Assembly (NCBI GenBank): GCA_041675005.1
Contig: JBAYUQ010000024.1
Span: 1 to 46,589 of the forward strand
Direction of reading: 5' to 3'
DNA: 46,589 nt
From: PGYR01 sp041675005
GTDB taxonomy: Bacteria; Bacteroidota; Ignavibacteria; Kapaibacteriales; UBA2268
How positions within the stretch are numbered: position 1 is the first letter of the stretch; every line of letters begins with the position of its first letter. A program made the translations under genes and the position numbers. Below the pieces are notes generated by a model. The model had not been told where the DNA came from. It saw only the letters and a program-made list of their open reading frames with translations, and ran no database searches. Below, piece after piece: positions 1 to 8,333 of this stretch.

Positions 1-151
1 AACCCTACAGTTTAGACGCCGAAATAGTTCACCTAAACTCCTCTTGGTTGTTCAGATATTTAACCTGATTAATAATCTACAAATCTAATTATTATAAGAA
101 TGCTAATCTAATAGCGAAGCCGATGCGCACACAAAAAAGATAGCCGCGTCC

Positions 152-228
152 TTTTAAGTCCTCGCTGTGGCAGGGATAGCCAAGTCATCTTGACTATCCT
201 ACTCATCTTACAATCTTGTTCTGATAAG
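152..228. repeat. Dispersed intergenic repeat, copy 1
   Basis: The core AGTCCTCGCTGTGGCA recurs at 29757 on the same strand and near 13977 on the opposite strand. Copies 1 and 2 also share CAATCTTGTTCTGAT (here near 210-225). Between the cores lies a weak hairpin formed by GGATAG and CTATCC. The remaining bases of 1-233, downstream of the efflux pump gene, show no gene that I can support. Confidence 0.55.
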
Positions 229-233
229 TGAAA

Positions 234-3200
234 TCAGGACTTCTTCTTAGCGAATCTCTCCTTGATGCTATCAACGGCGTAGTAAACGACTGGTACAAGG
301 TAAACAGTGAGTATAAGTGATGACAGTAGTCCTCCAATAATTACCCAAGCCAATCCATTTTTCCATTCGCTTCCTGTACCTTTAGCAAGGGCAATTGGTA
401 GCATACCAATAACCATAGCTATAGTAGTCATTAGTATTGGTCTTAGTCGTCCTTTACCGGCTGTTATTAGTGCTTCTTTGAAGTGTATGCCTTCTGCTTT
501 TAGCTGATTGGTGAAATCGACAATTAGTATGGCATTTTTTGCAACTAATCCCATTAGCATAATCAGTCCCAATAGTGCGAAAAGACTAAGGTGGCTAAGT
601 GATAAATTGAGAGCTAGGAATGCACCAATCGCGGCTACGGGGATCGAAAATAGCACTACGAATGGGTAAACAAAGCTATCATACAAAGCCACCATAATCA
701 AATAAATAAGTAAAAATGAAATCAGAAGTACCGAGCCAAGTGCCGAGAAACTATCGTTCTGACGCTTGATATCACTACCCCATGCCATTTGTATTCCATC
801 TGGTAGTGGGTTCTTTTTCAAATATGCTACTACTTCATCGGCTACAGTACCTGATGGTCTGCCCAGTGCGTCAGATGTTAGAGTTACAGCTGGTTGTCTG
901 TCTTTTCGCTCCAATAGTGATGGCGAATTATCCTGAACTATAGTTGCGAATTGTGAAACTTCTATAGGCATCCCCATCGGATTGACTATTACTAAGTCTT
1001 TTACGTCGCTATAATTTTTTCTATTGAAATCATCTAATGAAATTCTGATCGGATATTCGACTCCATCTTCAGTTAGATCAGCGTCGTCGTTTCCAGTGAA
1101 AGAATATCGTAAACTCATACCGACATAAGCTGCATTAAGCCCTAGTCGTTGCATCTTGTCAGAGTTAGGTATCACTTTGTACTCTTGTGCTCCTTCTTCT
1201 ACGGATAACTGTACATTGTCAGAACCGGGTATGTCCTCAATAGTATTTTTTAAGCCATTAGCTACCGCCATTACCTCTTTTATATCAGAACCACTGAGTG
1301 TTATTTCTATAGGTGCAGTCCTCGGTACTAGACCCAATCCCATCATAGCATAGTTAACTTCGGGATATTTTTCTTGTAATTTTGGTCGTATGTACTTCAT
1401 AAAATCTTCGGTTGAGATATTGTTCCTCTCTTCTTTAGATTTCAGTTGTATAGTTAGCTCCGTCTTGTTAGAATTACCGACACCCAGACTACCTAGTCCA
1501 GTCCCTGCACCACCTACGTTACTGAACACCGATTTTACTTCTTCCTGTTGGAGTAAGTATTCTTCTATTTTCTTAGAATTTATATTATTCTGCTTCAGTG
1601 GAATAGATTTATCATATTCCAAAGTCATTTTGAATTTTCCTTGGTCACCTGTAGCTATTAGCTCACTCCCGATTATACCTTGGGTCATCATAGCACCTGT
1701 ACCTACGAATAGTAGTATAACAAACGCGCTGAATAATAGCTTATGTTTCAGTACCCATTCTAGTTGGCGACCATACCACTCAGTGAAAGTATCAAGTTGC
1801 ACTTCAAACCAAAGAAGGAATCTGTTGAAAGGGTTAGTTGGTTGCAAATCTTCGGATTTACCAATACGAGAGGCAAGCCACGGAGTAAGAGTAAACCCGA
1901 CTAATAAACTAGTCAGAGTAGAAGTAACAACCACTACCGAAAACTGTTTTAGCATATCTGCTACGAACACTTGTAGGAATAGTATTGGCACAAAAACCAC
2001 AACGTCAACTAGGGTAATAGATAGTGCGGAGAAACCAATTTCCATACGACCATCGAGAGCAGCAACTCGCTTCTCTTTTTTCATATCCAAGTGTCGCTGT
2101 ATATTCTCCAGTACCACAGTTGCATCATCGACGAGAATACCGATAATCAAGGACATGGCAAGTAGGGTCATTAGGTTCAATGTATAACCTAATAGCCACA
2201 TAACTGCGAATGCCGTAACCAATGATGTTGGTATAGCAATAAGCACAATAAGCGAGTTACGAAGACTACGTAAGAACAGTAACATAACTAGCGACACTAA
2301 TAGCACCGCAAGAATCAAATCTACGACTACGGAGTTCACAGCTTCTATCGTGTTGTCTGTACTATTATCAGTGATAGTGAAATCTACACCAGCGTCTTTG
2401 TTTTTCTGTTCTATCTCTTCAAACTTGGCCTCGATTAGTCCAGATACATCAACTGCGTTTGCATCACCTTGCTTTTTAATAAGCAAGCCGATACCGTTTT
2501 TCCCGTTGTATCTACTAATAGAAGTTGGCTCTTTTATACCATCAACCACATTAGCTACGTCACGGAGGTATATGGGGCTACCTGGCAACGGCATTGCTAT
2601 TTGAACATTCTTAATATCTTCTATATTCTTGAATTTACCTGTCAATCTAACGGAGCTGTTTGTTTCGTCTGATTCGACTTTACCCGCAGGCAAATCTAAA
2701 CCAGATCTTTTTATTGACTCAACAATTTGCAGTAAAGAAACCCTGTTTAGCCGCATTTTTGCTCTATCTACTTTGACTTGTATTTCTCTTTCCTCACCAC
2801 CAAGTATCGTTATTTCTGCTACACCTTTCAGCTGTTGTAGTTGCGGTAAATAATCATCTTTTAATCTTTGGTAAAACTCCGTAGCAGGAAGATTACTAAC
2901 AGCACTAACCGAGATAATAGGTAAGTCATTAGGTGAAACACTACTCATCTCTGGACTATATACTTCATCTGGCAAATCTTTGCTGACATTATCTATATAC
3001 CTCTGGGCATCTTGCATCGTTTTATTTACATCTGTACCATATTTCAGATTTGCGATAACTACTGATGCATTCGGTAGTGATTTAGTAACTATAAAATCAA
3101 CTCCTTCTAAGTTAGAAAGAGCGTCTTCTACCGTTTTAGAAACGGAGCTTTCTACTTCTTCGGGAGATGCCCCAGGATATACTGTTTTGATAACTACAAC

Positions 3201-3329
3201 TGGCTGATTGAAATCAGGCATTAGTTCATAGCTTAGGTTTGTAAAACCTATATAACCCATAAGTACAAGCACACTAAATAGTACTATAATGAGCGAGGGT
3301 CTATTAATCGATATTTCTGTTATATTCAT
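234..3329 (-). CDS. RND (AcrB/HAE1-type) efflux transporter permease
   Basis: Inner-membrane proton-driven pump of a tripartite efflux system; 1031 residues, the usual length for the family. It starts with the typical short cytoplasmic tail and a first membrane helix (about 9-30), followed by a porter region containing YPGASPEEVE. A membrane block contains GILVDDATVVLENI near residue 400, with the adjacent acidic pair used in proton relay in RND pumps. A second porter domain and a closing helix bundle (about 860-1020) follow. The gene is last in a three-gene operon, 8 bp behind the adaptor gene and then the TolC-like gene. Substrate cannot be read from the sequence. The protein looks like the HAE1 drug/hydrophobic-compound class; I see no feature that singles out metal (CusA-type) transport. 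Confidence 0.93.
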   Translation of the reverse strand: MNITEISINRPSLIIVLFSVLVLMGYIGFTNLSYELMPDFNQPVVVIKTVYPGASPEEVESSVSKTVEDALSNLEGVDFIVTKSLPNASVVIANLKYGTDVNKTMQDAQRYIDNVSKDLPDEVYSPEMSSVSPNDLPIISVSAVSNLPATEFYQRLKDDYLPQLQQLKGVAEITILGGEEREIQVKVDRAKMRLNRVSLLQIVESIKRSGLDLPAGKVESDETNSSVRLTGKFKNIEDIKNVQIAMPLPGSPIYLRDVANVVDGIKEPTSISRYNGKNGIGLLIKKQGDANAVDVSGLIEAKFEEIEQKNKDAGVDFTITDNSTDNTIEAVNSVVVDLILAVLLVSLVMLLFLRSLRNSLIVLIAIPTSLVTAFAVMWLLGYTLNLMTLLAMSLIIGILVDDATVVLENIQRHLDMKKEKRVAALDGRMEIGFSALSITLVDVVVFVPILFLQVFVADMLKQFSVVVVTSTLTSLLVGFTLTPWLASRIGKSEDLQPTNPFNRFLLWFEVQLDTFTEWYGRQLEWVLKHKLLFSAFVILLFVGTGAMMTQGIIGSELIATGDQGKFKMTLEYDKSIPLKQNNINSKKIEEYLLQQEEVKSVFSNVGGAGTGLGSLGVGNSNKTELTIQLKSKEERNNISTEDFMKYIRPKLQEKYPEVNYAMMGLGLVPRTAPIEITLSGSDIKEVMAVANGLKNTIEDIPGSDNVQLSVEEGAQEYKVIPNSDKMQRLGLNAAYVGMSLRYSFTGNDDADLTEDGVEYPIRISLDDFNRKNYSDVKDLVIVNPMGMPIEVSQFATIVQDNSPSLLERKDRQPAVTLTSDALGRPSGTVADEVVAYLKKNPLPDGIQMAWGSDIKRQNDSFSALGSVLLISFLLIYLIMVALYDSFVYPFVVLFSIPVAAIGAFLALNLSLSHLSLFALLGLIMLMGLVAKNAILIVDFTNQLKAEGIHFKEALITAGKGRLRPILMTTIAMVIGMLPIALAKGTGSEWKNGLAWVIIGGLLSSLILTVYLVPVVYYAVDSIKERFAKKKS

Positions 3330-3337
3330 GATGTTTC

Positions 3338-4390
3338 CTATTTACTTACGCTTACATTAGCATTATCAAATAGGTTTATAAACCCACTAGTTACAATAGT
3401 ATCACCAATATTCAACCCATCGGAGACTACTACTTTTTCACCTATCCTTTCAGTGATTGTTATTTTTTTCAGCTTTGCTTTTCCATTCTCTAAGATATAG
3501 ATTTGTGGGTTTGTACTAGAACCAATTAAGCTTTTTGTAGCGATGTATATCTCATCTGAACTAGTTTTTCTAGTAGATATAAATTTACCAAACATACCCG
3601 CTTTTATTAGATAGTCTTTGGTATTATTTACTTCAAATATGATAGGGTAATTGTTGGACATATTACCCTTGCTACCTATCATTGATACTTTCCCAGCCAT
3701 TTCTAATTCAGGATATGCGTCAACGAATAGTTTATAAGATTTATCTTTCTTGAATAGTGACAACTGGCTTTCTGAGGCGTTAACAGTAAATTTCAACTTA
3801 GAAATATCAGTAATCTGTAGTAGCGGGACTCCTGGTGCAGCGAACGCTCCCACTTCTACAAATTTCATAGTTACTACCCCATCGAAAGGAGCTTTGATTG
3901 TACTTTTGTAAATCTGCTCTTGTATAGTTTTCTGTTGATTTTTTGCTGTTAGTAATCCTAGCTCTACTTTTTCTAATTTCACACCTTGTATAGCATCAGC
4001 GTCATTAAGTATTTTGTACCTTTTTACATCAACTTCCAAGCCACTAATCTGAATTTCTACAGCTTCTAGCTGCAATTTCAGAAGTGAGTTATCTATCTGG
4101 ATTAGGGTTTGCCCTTTCCTTACTACATCTCCCTCATCTACTAGAATATTGGCGATTTTACCTTGTACTTCCGTGTTCAATTTCACTTCTTTATATGGTA
4201 GAAAATTACCGGCCATCTCTACTTCAAATTCGATTGACTTATTATCTATTACTTCCACATTTACGTCTATAGGAGCTGATTTATCATACTTATATACTCT
4301 TTTTTGAGTAATCTCTTTGTTGCTCATTAACTGGAATGCGATGATAGCGACTAAAGCAATTGCTGCTATTATATATATTATTTTTTTCAT
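3338..4390 (-). CDS. RND efflux periplasmic adaptor (HlyD/MFP family)
   Basis: Membrane-fusion protein linking the RND pump at 234-3329 to the outer-membrane channel at 4397-5740. It has 350 residues with one N-terminal hydrophobic anchor (about 4-22). A biotinyl-lipoyl-like half follows (VQGKIANILVDEGDVVRKGQ, about 72-92), then a short helical hairpin and the returning lipoyl half (KAPFDGVVTMKFVEVGAF). C-terminal beta-barrel and membrane-proximal domains complete it. The short hairpin suits an RND adaptor. It lies 6 bp after the channel gene and 8 bp before the pump gene, so the three are almost certainly one transcript. Confidence 0.92.
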   Translation of the reverse strand: MKKIIYIIAAIALVAIIAFQLMSNKEITQKRVYKYDKSAPIDVNVEVIDNKSIEFEVEMAGNFLPYKEVKLNTEVQGKIANILVDEGDVVRKGQTLIQIDNSLLKLQLEAVEIQISGLEVDVKRYKILNDADAIQGVKLEKVELGLLTAKNQQKTIQEQIYKSTIKAPFDGVVTMKFVEVGAFAAPGVPLLQITDISKLKFTVNASESQLSLFKKDKSYKLFVDAYPELEMAGKVSMIGSKGNMSNNYPIIFEVNNTKDYLIKAGMFGKFISTRKTSSDEIYIATKSLIGSSTNPQIYILENGKAKLKKITITERIGEKVVVSDGLNIGDTIVTSGFINLFDNANVSVSK

Positions 4391-4396
4391 AATTTT

Positions 4397-5740
4397 TTAC
4401 TCGTTAGTTGAAAGATGTCCTGTCAGTCTTCTGTATTCGAGATCTGATTTCAGATAATCAATTAAGTTTGATAAATATTCTTGTTGTGATTGTCGTAAAG
4501 TATTGTCTGCAAGCAGTATATCTGTGATATTGGCTAAGCCCTGACTATGTTGCAATAGTGTTTGATTGTAAATAGTATTTGCCAAATCTACATTTGTTTT
4601 GGAGTTTTCTATTTGCTTGAGTGTAGTCTGCCTTATGTTGATAGCGTTTTCTATATCTATCTTATTCTTATCTTTTATTATATCTATTTCTAATTCATTA
4701 TTCTGAAGTTCGATAGATTTTTGCTCAACTTTCTTTGGAAGTACTGTACCAGTGAATATAGGTACATTCAGCTTAAGTCCTATAAATCCGATAGGGTAGA
4801 AGTTAAGAAAATCATTCGGCTTTTCGTTGTAACCAAAGCCAGTAGTACCATAATTCCCGATTAGCATAAGAGAAGGTAATCGCTCATTTTTTAGGTTAGT
4901 TATCTCTTGCTTAATTAACTCTACTTTCTTTTCTTTCAGCTTTACATTTATCGGATTAACTTCGTAGTTATTACTTGTTTTACCAATTATTATCTCATCA
5001 GATATTTCTATATTAGAGCCATTTTTTCCGATAAGAAACTTCAACATATTAAGCGCCTGCAGCTGCTGATTATTAAGTGTCTCTATCTTATTTTCAAGCT
5101 GGTTTAACTGTAGTTCTATTTTCTTAACATCTACACCAGTAGCTAGTTGATTATCTTTCAGCAAGGTGATTGTACTCAATAGTTTCTTACTATTCATCAC
5201 ATTGCTATCTAGGAATATTTTGGTGCTCTCGATTATTTGAAGATTATAATACAAATTAGAAACTTGGTAGATTAAGTCTTCTTCCGATTTTTGGTAAAGA
5301 AGTTTTTTCATCTCTATACCTTTGCCACTAGCTGATATACCACCAAATATTTGGGAGTTATATAGAGGCATTGTCAGCAATATATTTGCATTGATATTAT
5401 GAGGAACTCCGAACTGCACTTCTTTGAATTGTCCAGCTGGACCACCGAATAAACTCATAGGCATAATCTGATACGGTAAATCAGTGAAGTACTTATATTC
5501 AGAATTGAACTCCAACTTGGGAATCAAATTCGCATATACTTCTGACTCTTTTTCTCTACTTATTTCTATCTCATTTTTGCTAATTTCTAGACTCTTATTA
5601 TGTACAATAGCTGAGTCTATACATTGCTGCAATGACCATTCTTCCGCCCGAAGCGATGACGCTCCTAAGGAGGAGAATAGGAATATACCTGCTACAGCAA
5701 TAAGTTTGTGAATACTTACTAACTTCATAATTAGACGCAT
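4397..5740 (-). CDS. TolC-family outer-membrane efflux channel
   Basis: Outer-membrane component of the tripartite efflux system; 447 residues. The N-terminus (to about residue 32, ending in SSLRAEE) is a Sec signal peptide. Two copies of the long-helix outer-membrane efflux repeat follow, rich in Q, N, L and K and predicted coiled coil. A second start at codon 5 (5728) gives a more typical signal peptide and is equally possible. It is the first gene of the channel-adaptor-pump operon. A 166-bp gap holding a large inverted repeat separates it from the cytochrome gene upstream, so I cannot tell whether it has its own promoter or is read through from the TetR-controlled operon. Confidence 0.9.
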   Translation of the reverse strand: MRLIMKLVSIHKLIAVAGIFLFSSLGASSLRAEEWSLQQCIDSAIVHNKSLEISKNEIEISREKESEVYANLIPKLEFNSEYKYFTDLPYQIMPMSLFGGPAGQFKEVQFGVPHNINANILLTMPLYNSQIFGGISASGKGIEMKKLLYQKSEEDLIYQVSNLYYNLQIIESTKIFLDSNVMNSKKLLSTITLLKDNQLATGVDVKKIELQLNQLENKIETLNNQQLQALNMLKFLIGKNGSNIEISDEIIIGKTSNNYEVNPINVKLKEKKVELIKQEITNLKNERLPSLMLIGNYGTTGFGYNEKPNDFLNFYPIGFIGLKLNVPIFTGTVLPKKVEQKSIELQNNELEIDIIKDKNKIDIENAINIRQTTLKQIENSKTNVDLANTIYNQTLLQHSQGLANITDILLADNTLRQSQQEYLSNLIDYLKSDLEYRRLTGHLSTNE

Positions 5741-5795
5741 TTATTAATTAAACAATCGTTTTCTTCAAATTACACTAATCCTGTCAGACTTCATC

Positions 5796-5878
5796 GTCAT
5801 TGCGAGGAACGTAGTGACGTGGCAATCTCAAGCATACGGCCTTTACTCTGGAGATTGCCACGCTTCGCTCGCAATGAC
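5796..5878. repeat. Large imperfect inverted repeat (GTCATTGCGAG type)
   Basis: Outer arms GTCATTGCGAG (5796-5806) and CTCGCAATGAC (5868-5878), and inner arms GTGGCAATCTC (5819-5829) and GAGATTGCCAC (5851-5861), are perfect inverted pairs. They can form a long hairpin downstream of the cytochrome gene. A related half-copy occurs at 45523-45556. This kind of hairpin is common between genes in many bacteria. It may end transcription or stabilise mRNA, but there is no T-tract typical of an intrinsic terminator. Confidence 0.7.
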
Positions 5879-5906
5879 AGAGTTATCTAACTTTCAGCCC
5901 TCATTT

Positions 5907-6866
5907 CTACTTCTTATCCATCTCCACTACCCATATCCCACGGATTTCGTTCGCTCCGTAGCCAGTAGCTTTATCATTCGGATACTTTTCTTTAATCTTA
6001 TTCTGTGTTAATTGTTCTATATCTTTTTCTGGAGTACCGTGGCACTGCAAACACATAGCATTAGTCTCTATTGGGTAATAGCCCACCATTTTACCATCTA
6101 TTTCGCTCATTTTAGAGCCCAGTTCTTCGCCATTTGCAATACGCTTATGCAGTACGTTTATGAACGCAATTTCTGCCTCATTAGCTATGTTGCTCTCATT
6201 CCTTGGCTTATCGCTTACTCTCTTTATGCTTACGTTATAGTGCTTAGCCATACTATCAGTAAGTGGATAAGCGCGAGTATTACAGAAATCAACTGCGTGA
6301 GGTGTGCCGTTGGCTTTGATAGCCCCCATTAGGTTTTTACCTAATACAGCTTTCGCACCCATCGCATACTCTCTACCCAGTTCTTCGTAGTTCATTGACT
6401 GATCCCCGCCTGTACTCATTGCCATTTTACCAGCTTTGCCCCATTGCTCAGCAGTCATATCATTATCGTACAAATACTCGGCAATCATTCGAATATCTTC
6501 GTCAGGTAATGGCATACGTGGCATAAGCCCAAAATTGCGGATAGCACCTTTTAGTTTGGCTTTAGCTTCAGTTGGCTCTTTGAGGAAGCTACTGACTTCA
6601 GCTACAAACTCCTCTCTAGTAATTCCGTCTCGAATATAATGTTGACGAATCTTATATATAGGCGGACCTGTTCTTCCCTTGTGATCCATTTCTCTTTCTG
6701 GTGAATGGCAAGTGAAACAAGTAGTGCTTATAATACGCAATGCTTTGCGGTTCTCGTCTTTTTTGGATGCCTTAGTTTCTTCATTTGCATTCGACTCACC
6801 GCATGCTACTACAGAGAAGAGCAGTGCAATAATTGCGATAAATGATATTATAAAATTCTTTTTCAT
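5907..6866 (-). CDS. Diheme cytochrome c lipoprotein with Tll0287-like (DUF3365) domain
   Basis: Predicted periplasmic lipoprotein of 319 residues. The signal peptide ends at a lipobox-like ACG with Cys22. The first heme site is C50-F-T-C53-H54, in a class I cytochrome c-like domain whose likely axial Met lies in LMPRMPLPDED. The second half is a Tll0287-like/DUF3365 heme domain: it keeps the CNTRAYPLTDSMA segment, a second heme site C272-L-Q-C275-H276, and the ending with ATGYG and RGIWVVEM. Electron transfer or redox sensing is likely; the partner is not known. It is the last gene of an operon and overlaps the His-rich lipoprotein gene by 4 bp. Confidence 0.85.
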   Translation of the reverse strand: MKKNFIISFIAIIALLFSVVACGESNANEETKASKKDENRKALRIISTTCFTCHSPEREMDHKGRTGPPIYKIRQHYIRDGITREEFVAEVSSFLKEPTEAKAKLKGAIRNFGLMPRMPLPDEDIRMIAEYLYDNDMTAEQWGKAGKMAMSTGGDQSMNYEELGREYAMGAKAVLGKNLMGAIKANGTPHAVDFCNTRAYPLTDSMAKHYNVSIKRVSDKPRNESNIANEAEIAFINVLHKRIANGEELGSKMSEIDGKMVGYYPIETNAMCLQCHGTPEKDIEQLTQNKIKEKYPNDKATGYGANEIRGIWVVEMDKK

Positions 6867-7363
6867 TTGAAATATTCTGTGTATTGATTTAGAGATGATT
6901 CTATTTCTTCAACTTTAGCTGATTTATCAGCATCGTTGCTTGCATCTTTCATACCTTTTACTAATCCTATATATGGCTCTAGCCAATGATGTAACTGGTT
7001 ATGTGGCTCACCATCCATAGTACAACCTTTTATCAACTCATTTACATCTGCTTCTAAGTTAGTAGTTAACTTTGTGTAGTCCTTACTTTTCTTATAATTA
7101 GCTAATTCATTTTTCATCTCACTAACTTTATCATTCGTATGCTTGTCAGCTTGCCATTTCTCACCATTATCCAAACTAATACCAGTTGTAGCTCCATGGT
7201 CATCGTGTCCGTGTCCCTCGTGTCCTTCTTCACCGTGATCGTGACCTGTATGATCTTCTGCTTGATTGTGCATTTCGTGTTTGTCCTCATGACGTTCGCC
7301 ACCTTCTTTGGAACATCCGAACAGTAATAAACCCGCTGTTAGTAATCCGATTATATATTTCAC
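6863..7363 (-). CDS. Histidine-rich lipoprotein, possible metal binding
   Basis: Unassigned 166-residue protein. A short signal peptide ends at FGCS, so Cys17 is probably lipidated. Residues about 24-58 are very rich in His, Asp, Glu and Gly (for example HDHGEEGHEGHGHDDHG), a composition that usually binds divalent metals. The C-terminal 80 residues look helical and contain CTMDGEPHNQLHHWLEPY. I recall similar Cys/His-containing tails in lipoproteins near metal-handling genes, but this is memory, not a search. It overlaps the genes on both sides by 4 bp (ATGA), so it is translationally coupled to the diheme cytochrome and the small membrane protein. Confidence 0.75.
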   Translation of the reverse strand: MKYIIGLLTAGLLLFGCSKEGGERHEDKHEMHNQAEDHTGHDHGEEGHEGHGHDDHGATTGISLDNGEKWQADKHTNDKVSEMKNELANYKKSKDYTKLTTNLEADVNELIKGCTMDGEPHNQLHHWLEPYIGLVKGMKDASNDADKSAKVEEIESSLNQYTEYFK

Positions 7364-7749
7364 TTTTTCAAACCCTTTTTGTATTTAATAAATGATGAAA
7401 TTAGTAAAATTCCAGTAAATATTATTCTAAATATAATTGCTTTTATTGTTTTAACTTCGTGAATTCCACCATTTTCAATATAATACGAAAAAGCAATAAA
7501 AGCAACAACTAATATAATAAATGAAACTGCTAAGTAATGCCAGTTCCATTGTTTCTTCTTAATAAAATCTATAGCCGTTACTATATATAGAAAACTACTT
7601 ACGAAATTAGCCCATACTACAAAATCGACGTAGTTTCCTTCCATTTCCCTCATACCAAACAAGTCGAATATCACCGACCCACTCAATAGTAGTGTCAATG
7701 CACCGAGTAGGAGTAATACCGTTAGAAGTATTTTATCTGTTATATTCAT
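7360..7749 (-). CDS. Small four-helix membrane protein, unknown function
   Basis: 129 residues, almost all hydrophobic. Four membrane helices can be drawn at about 7-28, 43-62, 72-90 and 103-123, and the C-terminus is basic (KYKKGLKK). I recognise no catalytic motif. It sits between the TetR regulator gene and the His-rich lipoprotein gene and overlaps each by 4 bp, so it belongs to the same regulated unit. It could be a membrane partner for the redox or metal proteins encoded next to it, but this rests on position only. Confidence 0.75.
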   Translation of the reverse strand: MNITDKILLTVLLLLGALTLLLSGSVIFDLFGMREMEGNYVDFVVWANFVSSFLYIVTAIDFIKKKQWNWHYLAVSFIILVVAFIAFSYYIENGGIHEVKTIKAIIFRIIFTGILLISSFIKYKKGLKK

Positions 7750-8333
7750 GGTGTTACCAATGTGATAAAGTTATTAATTACTCTTTTTCCTTCTATTTGA
7801 ATATTGAAATTCATATTTGAAATTCTCCATTTATACATCTGTAATCGGAATGAACCCATAGCAATATGCATTAATTCGTCGGGTTTCATAGTGTTTATGA
7901 ATTCTCCTTTTGCTTGACCTTCTGCCACTAAAGGAATTACGTTCTTCATATTAAGTACCATTATTCTCTGTATAGCTTCGTTTATCTTCTGACTCTCTTC
8001 AAAAAGCCCGTCTGAAAACACAGCTACAACAAAATTAGGATTCTCTTCAAAAAAGTCAAGTTGACTTTGGAAGACTTCAACTAATCTTTGTTGAGAAGGT
8101 TTGTCGCTTTTGCAAATCCTGCTCAAATTCATATTCATAATTTCTGCTAAATAATTGAGCATTGTTATTATAATGTCTTCCTTACTTTTGAAGTGTCTAT
8201 AGACAGCACTCTCAGAGAACTTCATCTCTTTAGCTATATTCTTGAGAGTAAGCCCACTAACTCCCCTTTCGGTTAGTATTTTCCCTGATGCTTCTATTAT
8301 CTCTAATTGTCTTTCTGTTATTTCTGCTATCAT
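7746..8333 (-). CDS. TetR/AcrR-family transcriptional regulator
   Basis: 195 residues. The N-terminal TetR DNA-binding domain is clear: the helix-turn-helix lies at about 26-53 (LTLKNIAKEMKFSESAVYRH, then FKSKEDII). The ligand-binding half is helical and divergent. The gene is embedded in the operon, overlapping the kelch-like gene upstream and the membrane-protein gene downstream by 4 bp. A perfect TetR-type palindrome at 10381-10400 lies just upstream of the first operon gene, so autorepression of the whole unit is the simplest model. The efflux operon at 234-5740 may also be a target, but I found no second copy of the palindrome there. Confidence 0.9.
   Translation of the reverse strand: MIAEITERQLEIIEASGKILTERGVSGLTLKNIAKEMKFSESAVYRHFKSKEDIIITMLNYLAEIMNMNLSRICKSDKPSQQRLVEVFQSQLDFFEENPNFVVAVFSDGLFEESQKINEAIQRIMVLNMKNVIPLVAEGQAKGEFINTMKPDELMHIAMGSFRLQMYKWRISNMNFNIQIEGKRVINNFITLVTP

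Noticed and set aside
183..195. AGTCA-TCT-TGACT, same form as the S24 repressor operators
   Set aside because: Part of the hairpin of dispersed repeat copy 1, located after a gene end with no promoter; better explained as a hairpin than as an operator.
1390..2187. 265-codon open frame on the plus strand
   Set aside because: Lies wholly antisense to the RND pump gene; composition is that of an antisense shadow (Ser-rich, no domain) and the pump frame is certain.
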